Source of the DNA: Sphingopyxis macrogoltabida
GTDB taxonomy: Bacteria > Pseudomonadota > Alphaproteobacteria > Sphingomonadales > Sphingomonadaceae
Reading direction: 5' to 3'
Length of the DNA: 64,000 nt
Assembly: GCF_001314325.1 (NCBI RefSeq)
Contig: NZ_CP009429.1
Span: 124,501 to 188,500, forward strand
Shown here: piece by piece, positions 48,254 to 55,694 of the stretch
How the letters are laid out: the number at the start of each line of letters is the position of its first letter
How positions within the stretch are numbered: position 1 is the stretch's first letter
Notes under the pieces: generated by a model
Databases searched by the model: none
What the model was told of the DNA's origin: nothing
The model's input: the letters and a program-made list of their open reading frames with translations, nothing else
Made by a program: the position numbers and the translations under genes

Positions 48254-48568
48254 TCACCCGAAAAGGGACGGCAATCCCAATTCCTCCGCCAAGTCGCGCC
48301 ACCGCGGGTTCGCCGCCTCGATCAGCTCGATCTTCCACTTCCGCTGCCAATTCTTGATCTGCTTCTCGCGCGTGATCGCGGCGTGCATCGTCGCGGCGAG
48401 TTCGAACCAGACGAGCGTCTTCACGCCATAGCGATCGGTGAAGCCGCCGAAGCTGCCGTCGCGGTGCTGGCAGATGCGCTGGATCAGGTGCGAGGTGACG
48501 CCGGTGTAGAGCGTGCCGTGCCGCGCGCTCGCCATGATATAGGCGCAGGGCTGGAAGTCGGCGTGCAT
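48254..48568 (-). CDS. GIY-YIG nuclease family protein
   Basis: A 104-aa single-domain protein of the UPF0213/YhbQ type. The two catalytic strands appear as AYIMASARHGTLYTGVTSHL, followed by the Arg in LIQRICQHRDG and the Glu region in ITREKQIKNWQRKWKIELIE. Length is normal for stand-alone GIY-YIG proteins. It is bracketed by inverted-repeat pairs at 48166-48239 and 48591-48679, which suggests that the gene travels within a repeat-rich segment. Confidence 0.92.
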   Translation of the reverse strand: MHADFQPCAYIMASARHGTLYTGVTSHLIQRICQHRDGSFGGFTDRYGVKTLVWFELAATMHAAITREKQIKNWQRKWKIELIEAANPRWRDLAEELGLPSLFG

Positions 48569-48590
48569 GGGGTGGAGGCTAGGGCGGCGA

Positions 48591-48679
48591 TGGACCCCGG
48601 ATCAAGTCCGGGGTGACGAGATTGGGTTAGAATGGAGGCTTCTGATCGCCTCGTCATGCCGGACTTGATCCGGCATCCA
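48591..48679. repeat. Inverted repeat right of GIY-YIG gene
   Basis: TGGACCCCGGATCAAGTCCG (from 48591) is the complement, with few mismatches, of the unit at 48651-48679. It belongs to the same family as 48166-48239. Confidence 0.8.
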
Positions 48680-49049
48680 TGCGTGTTTAGCGACGGTTTG
48701 CCGCCGTGAGCATATCCCGGCCTCCGTGTCTGAACGCTTTCATCACGACGTTGCGGTAAGGGAGATGAGAACTATCGACTGCCTTACTCAGTGAGCAAAA
48801 GTAGAGGGCCTGTTCGCGCGCGATCATCAGCGCAGGAATCTGCCGCCAACCTTCCGAACCAAGATTTCCTTTGAGTGCGCGCCGTGTAGCGTTGGTCACG
48901 ATATCTGCCAATTCGAGTCCATAATCGACGCCCGAGTTAAACCGAAAATCTTCTTCCAAAAGCAGCTTGAGATTATATCCGTGCTGACGTGACCCCCTGA
49001 TTTTCCTCCAACAGTGATTAGAGTCCGGCCTTGAAGGAAGGACGGACAG

Positions 49050-49316
49050 ATGAAGCGTTTGAGGTTTTCGGAAGAGCAGATCATCGGGGTATTGAAGGAA
49101 GCGGAGGCGGGCGCGAAGACCGGCGAGCTGGCGCGGCGACACGGGGTGTCGGAAGCAACGATCTACAACTGGAAGGCCAAGTATGGCGGCCTGGAGGTGT
49201 CCGAGGCGAAGCGGCTGCGCTCGCTCGAGGACGAGAACGCGAAGCTGAAGCGGCTGCTTGCGGACTCGATGCTCGACAATGCGGCGCTGAAGGATCTTCT
49301 CACAAAAAAATGGTGA
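49050..49316 (+). CDS. IS3-family transposase OrfA
   Basis: An 88-aa protein with a helix-turn-helix ([40 protein letters not shown]) and a leucine-zipper-like C-terminus ([20 protein letters not shown]). It binds the terminal inverted repeats. A run of seven A at 49304-49310 just before its stop is the likely -1 frameshift site that yields the OrfAB fusion transposase. Confidence 0.95.
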   Translation: MKRLRFSEEQIIGVLKEAEAGAKTGELARRHGVSEATIYNWKAKYGGLEVSEAKRLRSLEDENAKLKRLLADSMLDNAALKDLLTKKW

Positions 49317-50221
49317 CGCCCGCCGTTCAGCGGGAAGCGGTCGCCCATCTCCAGGCTTGCCATGGGATGAGCGAGCGGCGGGCGTGCCGTGTCACAGGGG
49401 CCGATCGGAAGAGCATGCGCTACCGGTCGCAGCGTGGTGACGATGCCGAGGTTCGGGAGAAGCTGCGCGAGCTGGCGCAGCAGCGTCGCCGGTTCGGTTA
49501 TCGACGCCTGCATATCCTGCTGCGCCGGGAGGGCGTGATGATCAACAGGAAGAAGACTCAGCGCCTGTATCGGGAGGAAGGACTGATGGTCCGACGAAGA
49601 CGTAACCGGCGCCGGGCGATCGGTGCTCGGGCGCCCGCACCGGTGCTGGCGCTACCGAACCAGCGGTGGAGCCTCGACTTCGTGCATGATCAGATGGCGT
49701 CAGGCCGGCGGTTCCGGGTGCTCAACATCGTCGACGACGTGACGCGGGAGTGCCTGCGCGCGGTGCCCGACACGTCGATCTCCGGGCGCCGGGTCGTGCG
49801 CGAGCTCAGCGATCTGATCGAGGAACGCGGCAGGCCGGGGATGATCGTCAGCGACAACGGGACCGAGCTGACATCGAACGCGGTGCTCGCATGGTGCGGT
49901 GAGGTCGGCGTCGAGTGGCATTATATCGCACCCGGCAAGCCGATGCAGAACGGCTATGTCGAGAGCTTCAATGGCCGGATGCGTGATGAGCTTCTGAACG
50001 AGACGCTGTTCCTCGACCTCGACCATGCCCGCACAGTGATCGCGGCCTGGGCCGAAGATTACAACCAGTCGCGGCCGCACTCGGCACTTGGATATGAGAC
50101 ACCGGCGGCGTTCGCCGCCGAACTGCATAAGCAATGGCCTGCGCAGCTACGCCCTTCGGGCTCCGCTGCGCAGGCCATTGCTTACACCGCGCTCATGCGC
50201 AACAAAGCTGCTGGGCTCTAA
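49310..50221 (+). CDS. IS3-family transposase OrfB (DDE catalytic subunit)
   Basis: A 303-aa frame starting at an ATG that overlaps the orfA end, in the -1 frame. It contains an N-terminal HTH_21-like segment ([20 protein letters not shown]) and the retroviral-integrase core. The DDE triad is visible as Asp in [11 protein letters not shown], Asp in [11 protein letters not shown] and Glu in [15 protein letters not shown]. Normally made as OrfAB by frameshifting. Confidence 0.95.
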   Translation: MVTPAVQREAVAHLQACHGMSERRACRVTGADRKSMRYRSQRGDDAEVREKLRELAQQRRRFGYRRLHILLRREGVMINRKKTQRLYREEGLMVRRRRNRRRAIGARAPAPVLALPNQRWSLDFVHDQMASGRRFRVLNIVDDVTRECLRAVPDTSISGRRVVRELSDLIEERGRPGMIVSDNGTELTSNAVLAWCGEVGVEWHYIAPGKPMQNGYVESFNGRMRDELLNETLFLDLDHARTVIAAWAEDYNQSRPHSALGYETPAAFAAELHKQWPAQLRPSGSAAQAIAYTALMRNKAAGL

Positions 50222-51005
50222 TCCCGGCTGGTGGAAACCAGGGGGTCACGTCAGTGCTCGTAAGGAAGTATCGTTTCTTTCAGATAGTCGGGCATCGGCA
50301 TCAGGTATTTGTTGTCAAACGCGGTATAATCCAACCAGTCCAGCATGATCACTGGTTCGCGAGCTAACGCCGACTGGAGGAATCCTGCCTTGGTTGTCGA
50401 CCACCAGTTTTCCGAACTGGTCTCGCTATCAACCCCCTTACCGTCAACCACCCAATGAAAATTGAGAATTTCCTTTGGTTGCCGCTGTATCCAGTAGGCT
50501 GGAAGCTCCCGTATGATCCGAGCGAGTAGCACGTTCATTAGAGCAGCTTGCACATAGAGTGGCAGGGCCATCGCTTCGAGACGAGACTTGAGCTTCTTCA
50601 CGCCTGCGACAAGCTCTGGATGATGTTGGTCTGTCAGATTGGCAGTTAGCGCCTCGGCTGCCTTTTGTTGATGTCCTGCAAGATCCGTCGCAGACTCTCG
50701 TCCCATTTCGATCACGATAGCTTCGAAAAGACAGTGATTTCGTCGGAGCCATGTTATGACGGAATCGACTTGGGCTTCGTTAAGCCGTCGCCCTTTTACC
50801 TCGCCTCCCTCCTTGGGCAGATGTTGACGCAGTCGCACATATTTTTGAAAAAGGCGATCAATCGTATAGTCGGGGACAATGAGCGCGCCGACAATACATG
50901 GGCTCGTTTGCCCGGCCGCCGGTATTGCGAAAGTACCAGATTCGTCGATGAAGATGTGCAAATCAAAGCCTGCCCTGCACTAGTCGGCAGTTACATTGCG
51001 GCTTC

Positions 51006-51236
51006 TCAAACCGAAAACCCACCCGCATTCCGCCGGTTCGATCCCGCCGCGAGTACCTTCTTGCCTGTCGGGGTCAGTGTCCACTTCGCGCCCTGCTGCA
51101 CGACCAGTCCCAATTCGACGAGTTCGTCGCGGATCGGGTCGGTGGGGAGTTGGGGGCGGCGGTTCGAGAGGCCTTCGAGGGTTGCGCGCTGGGGCTGGCT
51201 GAGGACGAGGAGTTTGAGTTTTTTCTTGTCGGTCAT
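51006..51236 (-). CDS. Small winged-helix-like protein, 76 aa
   Basis: A 76-aa protein beginning MTDKKKLKLLVLSQPQ with a pattern like a winged helix: QRATLEGLSNRRPQLPTDPI, RDELVELGLVVQQGAKWTLT, then PTGKKVLAAG. AGAGG lies upstream of the ATG at 51236; a longer in-frame start is less likely. Sequence-specific DNA binding is possible. It lies between the disrupted DUF3800 gene and nrdB. Confidence 0.65.
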   Translation of the reverse strand: MTDKKKLKLLVLSQPQRATLEGLSNRRPQLPTDPIRDELVELGLVVQQGAKWTLTPTGKKVLAAGSNRRNAGGFSV

Positions 51237-51338
51237 TTTGGCCTCTGACGTCTTGTTGTTCGTTCGTCGGGAGCGTGGTGCTGTCTCGCGAAACCCCACC
51301 CCGCTTCACTAGGCCAGCAAGCTGGCAAGTTTCGCTGC

Positions 51339-51359
51339 CCCTCCCCTGAAGGGGAGGGT
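51339..51359. repeat. Short REP-like palindrome downstream of nrdB
   Basis: CCCCTCCCCTGAAGGGGAGG forms a GC-rich palindrome 12 bases beyond the nrdB stop, followed on the plus strand by TTAAT. It may act as the nrdB transcript terminator. Confidence 0.5.
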
Positions 51360-51371
51360 TAATAGGGTCGC

Positions 51372-52433
51372 TTACTCCGCCGCGATGCCGGCTTTGGCGA
51401 ACATGTCCTCGCCGTCGTTCTCGGCGTCGGCCGCCGGGGCGTCGTCGCTGGTCTTGGCTTTCTTGCGGTTGTCGAAGCTGGTCCACACGGTGTTCCAGTC
51501 GCCGCGCGTCGCGCCCTTCGAATATTCGGTGGCGCGCGTTTCGAAGAAGTTGGCGTGCTCGACGCCGTTGAGCAGCGGGGCGAGCCAGGGGAGGGGGTGT
51601 TCGTCGATCATGTAGATCGGCTGGAAGCCGAGCTGACCCAGGCGCCAGTCGGCGATGTAGCGGATGTAGCGCTTGATCTCCTTCGGCGTCATGCCGGGGA
51701 CGGGGCCCTGTTCGAAGGCGAGGTCGATGAACGCATCCTCGAGCCGCACCGTCTTCTGGCAGGTGTCGATGATGTCTTCCTTCACCGCCTTGGTCAGGCA
51801 GCCGCGTTCCTTGGTGAAGGTGTGGAACAGCTTGATGATGCCTTCGCAGTGGAGGCTTTCGTCGCGGATCGACCAGCTCACGATCTGGCCCATGCCCTTC
51901 ATCTTGTTGAAGCGCGGGAAGTTCATCAGCATCGCGAAGCTGGCGAAAAGCTGGAGCCCCTCGGTAAAGCCGCCGAACATCGCGAGGGTGCGCGCGATAT
52001 CCTCGTCATTTTCGACGCCGAACTGCTGCATATAGTCGTGCTTGGCGCGCATCTCGTCATATTCGAGGAACATGCCATATTCGCTCTCGGGCATGCCGAT
52101 GGTGTCGAGCAGGTGGCTGTATGCCGCGATATGCACCGTTTCCATGTTGCTGAACGCGGTCAGCATCATCTTGATCTCGGTCGGCTTGAACACGCTGCCA
52201 TATTTTTCGTGGTAGCAATCCTGCACCTCGATATCGGCCTGGGTGAAGAAGCGGAAAATCTGGGTGAGCAAATTGCGTTCGTGATCGCTGATCTTCTGCG
52301 CCCAGTCGCGGCAATCCTCGCCCAGCGGCACTTCCTCGGGCACCCAGTGGATCTGCTGCTGGCGCTTCCAGAAATCGAACGCCCACGGATATTCGAAGGG
52401 CTTGTAGGTCTTGCGGGCTTCCAGCAATGGCAT
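51372..52433 (-). CDS. nrdB: Ribonucleotide reductase class Ia, beta subunit
   Basis: A 353-aa diiron-tyrosyl radical subunit. The metal and radical site is visible: Asp/Glu in DIEVQDCYHEKY, then NMETVHIAAYSHL with Glu, His and the radical Tyr at the E-x2-H-x3-Y spacing. Glu lies in EGLQLFASF, and Glu plus His in RDESLHCEG. The acidic C-terminal tail would bind NrdA. It is downstream of nrdA in the same direction but separated by an inserted DUF559 gene. Confidence 0.96.
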   Translation of the reverse strand: MPLLEARKTYKPFEYPWAFDFWKRQQQIHWVPEEVPLGEDCRDWAQKISDHERNLLTQIFRFFTQADIEVQDCYHEKYGSVFKPTEIKMMLTAFSNMETVHIAAYSHLLDTIGMPESEYGMFLEYDEMRAKHDYMQQFGVENDEDIARTLAMFGGFTEGLQLFASFAMLMNFPRFNKMKGMGQIVSWSIRDESLHCEGIIKLFHTFTKERGCLTKAVKEDIIDTCQKTVRLEDAFIDLAFEQGPVPGMTPKEIKRYIRYIADWRLGQLGFQPIYMIDEHPLPWLAPLLNGVEHANFFETRATEYSKGATRGDWNTVWTSFDNRKKAKTSDDAPAADAENDGEDMFAKAGIAAE

Positions 52434-52460
52434 CGGTCAAACTCCGGTCGAAGGCGGTTC

Positions 52461-52612
52461 CAACCCCTCTCCCATCGGGAGAGGGAGGGGCCCAAGGCGT
52501 CAGCCTTGGGAGGGTGAGGGTGTATGGCGGTTGGATGCTGGCGATTGGTCGCCCTCACCCTTCCGCAACTTCGTTGCTCCTTCCCTCGCCCGAAGGGAGA
52601 GGGAGATTTGGG
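52461..52612. repeat. REP-like pair between nrdB and the DUF559 gene
   Basis: Two GC-rich palindromic units, CCCCTCTCCCATCGGGAGAG at 52464 and a CCCTCACCCTTCCG...CGAAGGGAGAGGG unit at 52554-52612. Together with the unit at 52947-52999, they bracket the DUF559 gene. Part of this pair is read as the 3' end of that gene. Confidence 0.7.
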
Positions 52613-52937
52613 TCATAACGCCTTCGGTGTTGGCGAGGACGTCATTGTTCCAGAAGCGCAGGACGGTGAGGCCCTGCGCCTGCAGAAATTCGGTGCGGCG
52701 GGCGTCGTGCGATGCCGCGTCCGCATGCTGGCCGCCGTCCACCTCGATCACCAGCTTCGCAGCGAAGCTGAAGAAATCGGCGAAATAGGGGCCGATCGGA
52801 ACCTGCCGCCGCCATTTGAGGGCTGGGAAGGTTTCACGTAGCGCGCGCCACATCCGCTTTTCGGCGTCGGTGGCGTCCTTGCGCAATGTCCGGGCGCGGG
52901 AGACGGTGCCGGAGGGTTGATTGCGATAGGTTCGCAT
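52500..52937 (-). CDS. DUF559 (endonuclease-like) protein
   Basis: A 145-aa protein of the DUF559/Vsr-related PD-(D/E)xK fold. Conserved parts are RARTLRKDATDAEKRMWRAL, LKWRRQVPIGPYFADFF and KLVIEVDGGQHAD with the catalytic Asp-x-n-Glu-x-Asp set, followed by GLTVLRFWNNDVL. The last 30 residues are encoded in REP-like DNA (SLSLRAREGATKLRKGEGDQ). It sits between nrdA and nrdB, an unusual interruption of an essential pair. Confidence 0.85.
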   Translation of the reverse strand: MRTYRNQPSGTVSRARTLRKDATDAEKRMWRALRETFPALKWRRQVPIGPYFADFFSFAAKLVIEVDGGQHADAASHDARRTEFLQAQGLTVLRFWNNDVLANTEGVMTQISLSLRAREGATKLRKGEGDQSPASNRHTPSPSQG

Positions 52938-52946
52938 GGGGAGCGC

Positions 52947-52999
52947 CCTCACCCTTCCGGCGCTGCGCGCCTCCCTCCCTCTCCCGGTGGGAGAGGGGT
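52947..52999. repeat. REP-like element between DUF559 gene and nrdA
   Basis: CCCTCACCCTTCCGGCGCTG followed by CCCTCTCCCGGTGGGAGAGG forms palindromic units of the same type as 52461-52612. The element ends directly at the nrdA stop. Confidence 0.7.
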
Positions 53000-54958
53000 T
53001 TACTGGCATGCCAGGCACTCGTCGTAATCGGTGCTCTCGGCGCTGAGTTCGAACTTCGCCGCTTCGGGCGTGTTGTCGGCCTCGACTCCGCCCGCGAAGC
53101 CGGCGCGCTGCACCGATTTCGAGCGGAGATAATAGAGCGATTTGATGCCGAGTTCCCACGCGCGATAGTGGAGCATGAGCAGGTCCCACTTCTCGACGTC
53201 GGCGGGGATGAAGAGGTTCAGCGACGCCGCCTGATCGATGTACGGCGTGCGGTCGGCGGCGAGTTCGAGCAGCCAGCGCTGGTCGATCTCGAAGCTGGTC
53301 TTGTAGCAGTCCTTCTCGTCCTGCGTCAGGAAGTCGAGGTGCTGGACGCTGCCACCCTTTTCGAGGATCGAGTTCCAGATATTGTCGCTGTTCTTTGCCT
53401 TGTCGACGAGCAGCGCCTCGAGATGCGGGTTGCGGATCGAGAAGCTGCCCGAGAGCGTCTTGTGCGTGTAGATGTTCGCCGGGATCGGCTCGATGCACGC
53501 GCTGGTGCCGCCGCAGATGATGCTGATCGACGCGGTCGGCGCGATCGCCATCTTGCACGAAAAGCGCTCCATCACGCCCTGATCGGCGGCGTCGGGGCAG
53601 GGGCCGCGCTCGTTGGCGAGCAGCATCGACGCCTGATCGACCTGCGCGCGGATATGCTTGAAGACGCGCAGGTTCGACGATTTCGCCATCGCGCCCTCGA
53701 ACGGCAGGCCGCGCGCCTGCAGGAAGCTGTGGAAGCCCATGACGCCGAGGCCGACCGAGCGTTCGCGACTGGCGCTATATTTGGCGCGCGCCATTTCGGG
53801 CGGGGCGCGGTCGATATAGTCCTGCAGGACATTGTCGAGCATGCGCATGACGTCTTCGATGAAGCGCTTGTCGCCGTTCCACTCGTCCCAGGTTTCGAGG
53901 TTCAAGGAGGAGAGGCAGCAGACCGCTGTGCGATCGTTGCCGAGATGGTCGCGGCCGGTGGGCAGGGTGATTTCCGAGCAGAGGTTCGAGGTGGTGACCT
54001 TGAGCCCGAGGTCGCGATGATGCTTCGGCATCATGCGGTTCACCTGATCGATGAAGATGATGTAGGGCTCGCCGGTCGCGAGGCGCGTTTCGACGAGCTT
54101 CTGGAACAGCCCGCGCGCATCGACGGTGCCGCGGACGCTCTGGTCCTTCGGGCTGCGCAGGTTGAATTCGGCGCCGTCGCGGACGGCCTCCATGAACTCG
54201 TCGGTGATCAGCACGCCGTGGTGGAGGTTCAGTGCCTTGCGGTTGAAGTCGCCCGAGGGTTTGCGGACCTCGAGGAATTCCTCGATCTCGGGGTGCGAGA
54301 TATCGAGGTAGCAGGCGGCCGAACCGCGGCGGAGCGAGCCTTGGCTGATCGCGAGGGTGAGGCTGTCCATGACGCGGACGAAGGGGATGATGCCGCTGGT
54401 CTTGCCGTTCAAACCGACGGGTTCGCCGATGCCGCGCACCGCGCCCCAGTAAGTGCCGATGCCGCCGCCGCGGCTGGCGAGCCAGACATTCTCGTTCCAC
54501 GTGCCGACGATGCCTTCGAGGCTGTCGTCGACCGAATTGAGGTAGCAGGAGATAGGGAGGCCGCGGCCGGTGCCGCCGTTCGAGAGAACGGGGGTGGCGG
54601 GCATGAACCACAGCTTCGAGATATAGTCGTAGAGGCGCTGCGCGTGATCCTGATCGTCGGCATAGGCCGACGCGACGCGCGCGAAGAGATCCTGGTACGA
54701 TTCGCCGGGCAGGAGATAGCGGTCCTGCAGCGTTTCCTTGCCGAAATCGGTGAGCAGCGCGTCGCGGCTGCTGTCGGTGGTCACTTCGAACCGGCGCGCG
54801 TGAACCTTGGGCTCGCTGCTGTCGTTGAGCTTGGCGGCGGGAGGCGATTCGGGAGCCGATTCGCCCTTCGATTCGGGTGCCGCCGGAGCGTCATTCTTTG
54901 TCAGTTCCACCGTCGCCACGTCGCTCGTCTCCACCCGTTCCGTTTCCCGAAAATCCAT
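53000..54958 (-). CDS. nrdA: Ribonucleotide reductase class Ia, alpha subunit
   Basis: A 652-aa large subunit. Catalytic thiols appear in LPISCYLNSVDDS, in NLCSEITLP (Asn-x-Cys-x-Glu) and in TAVCCLSSLNLE. The substrate loop includes PTASISIICGGTSACIEPI. The C-terminal redox pair is ECLACQ. The N-terminal 55 residues are variable and the start is uncertain: ATG 54958 (GGGGG upstream) is preferred over ATGs at 54973 and 55042. No ATP-cone is evident at the N-terminus. Confidence 0.94.
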   Translation of the reverse strand: MDFRETERVETSDVATVELTKNDAPAAPESKGESAPESPPAAKLNDSSEPKVHARRFEVTTDSSRDALLTDFGKETLQDRYLLPGESYQDLFARVASAYADDQDHAQRLYDYISKLWFMPATPVLSNGGTGRGLPISCYLNSVDDSLEGIVGTWNENVWLASRGGGIGTYWGAVRGIGEPVGLNGKTSGIIPFVRVMDSLTLAISQGSLRRGSAACYLDISHPEIEEFLEVRKPSGDFNRKALNLHHGVLITDEFMEAVRDGAEFNLRSPKDQSVRGTVDARGLFQKLVETRLATGEPYIIFIDQVNRMMPKHHRDLGLKVTTSNLCSEITLPTGRDHLGNDRTAVCCLSSLNLETWDEWNGDKRFIEDVMRMLDNVLQDYIDRAPPEMARAKYSASRERSVGLGVMGFHSFLQARGLPFEGAMAKSSNLRVFKHIRAQVDQASMLLANERGPCPDAADQGVMERFSCKMAIAPTASISIICGGTSACIEPIPANIYTHKTLSGSFSIRNPHLEALLVDKAKNSDNIWNSILEKGGSVQHLDFLTQDEKDCYKTSFEIDQRWLLELAADRTPYIDQAASLNLFIPADVEKWDLLMLHYRAWELGIKSLYYLRSKSVQRAGFAGGVEADNTPEAAKFELSAESTDYDECLACQ

Positions 54959-55473
54959 CTGGTTCGCCCCCATTTTAACCAGCGCCGCGCGGCGCTTTGT
55001 TCCTGTCTTGTTCGACTCGGGACGAAGCCCCGACCGTAGCATCTAAACCGCCCCGCGGGGCACATATTTTTGGGCGCAAGAAGGGTTTTCCCGTGCCCAT
55101 ATGGGATGGGCGACGGAAATCCGCCACTTACAGCCTGATACAATTTCTTGGGGTGCCCCCGCTGGTTACCCACCACCTATAGTGCCACGTCGGCGCGGCG
55201 ATGCAAGACGGTAAATGACAGATTAGGGACTCGGTTCGTCGATATTTTGATTCAGTTCGTCGCGCGGAACGCGCCGGCCGCAGGCAAAAGATCAGCCTTT
55301 CTGCGGCCCCGCGCCCGATCGGTGTCCGGAACGCGGTGCGGCTGAATTTTTTCGGGCCGATACAGACCCTTCGCCGGCACCTCTTGACCGACACACCATA
55401 TATTGGGGCAAGCCCGGCCGGGGACGCAAGAGCGGTTAACCAAGCCGCGGACAAAAAGGGCAGGCGGGCAAAG
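54959..55473. promoter_or_regulatory. nrdA upstream region with possible NrdR box
   Basis: About 500 bases without a supported gene. On the minus strand, GGCACTATAGGTGG (about 55180-55195) resembles an NrdR half-palindrome and overlaps a possible -10 (TATAGG), with TTGCAT 19 bases upstream. A second look-alike, ACACCATATATTGGGG, lies at about 55393-55408. Two GANTC sites, the methylation motif of CcrM in alphaproteobacteria, fall near 55229 and 55249. No riboswitch was recognised. Confidence 0.35.
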
Positions 55474-55501
55474 AAAAAGGGCCCCGGCGATGCCGGAGCC
55501 C
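55474..55501 (-). terminator. Intrinsic terminator of the 20-aa micro-gene
   Basis: GGGCCCCGGC (55479-55488) pairs with GCCGGAGCCC (55492-55501) around a 3-base loop. The A-run to the left gives a T-run on the minus strand. Confidence 0.92.
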
Positions 55502-55522
55502 TTTGTCTAACCCTGGGGGCCG

Positions 55523-55585
55523 TTAGGCCTGACCGCCACCGTTACCGGAGCCGGCGCCACCCAGAAATTTCCAAAACCAACCCAT
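55523..55585 (-). CDS. 20-aa micro-protein, MGWFWKFLGG type
   Basis: AGGAGA lies 6 bases before the minus-strand ATG, opening a 20-codon frame. The product starts MGWFWKFLGGAG and ends in a Gly/Asn/Gln tail; the stop is TAA. An intrinsic terminator follows 21 bases later, so the transcript is a dedicated short mRNA. The start is amphipathic and Trp/Phe-rich, suggesting membrane association. The upstream region is AT-rich and contains GAGTC and TTAACC motifs. No family is known to me. Confidence 0.68.
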   Translation of the reverse strand: MGWFWKFLGGAGSGNGGGQA

Positions 55586-55694
55586 TTGAAATCTCCTGTA
55601 GGCACTGCCAATTCCACGGCAGTTAAAGCGACGTATACCTTAAAAAACAAGGTAAAGCGAGTCTTAACCTTAACAAATGGTTCCAAAATGGCAG

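Larger units (their letters stand above)
48985..50253 (+). mobile_element. IS3-family insertion sequence, 1269 bp, complete
   Basis: Both ends begin with the same terminal sequence, TGACGTGACCCCCTG, and further matching bases extend the inverted repeats to about 39 bp with mismatches. The element is flanked by the direct repeat GTGC at 48981-48984 and 50254-50257, a 4-bp target duplication. It carries orfA and orfB in the -1 frame relation typical of IS3 (IS407-like subgroup). Both frames are intact, so it may be active. Confidence 0.95.
48687..50961 (-). pseudogene. DUF3800 protein gene disrupted by an IS3-family element
   Basis: The 5' part (50961 down to 50254) encodes the first 236 residues, starting MHIFIDESGTFAIPA with the DUF3800 Asp-Glu-Ser-Gly motif. 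The 3' part (48980 to 48687) encodes the last 97. Removing the IS and one copy of the GTGC duplication rejoins them in frame (...LPYEH-GYNLKLLLEEDF...) into a 333-aa protein. A second acidic motif DYGLELADIV lies in the 3' part. DUF3800 proteins resemble RNase-H-fold nucleases often found near defence or mobile genes. As it stands, the product is truncated at a stop inside the IS end. Confidence 0.93.

Noticed and set aside
52886..55039. 717-codon plus-strand frame opposite nrdA
   Set aside because: Antisense shadow of nrdA, whose catalytic Cys motifs are clear.
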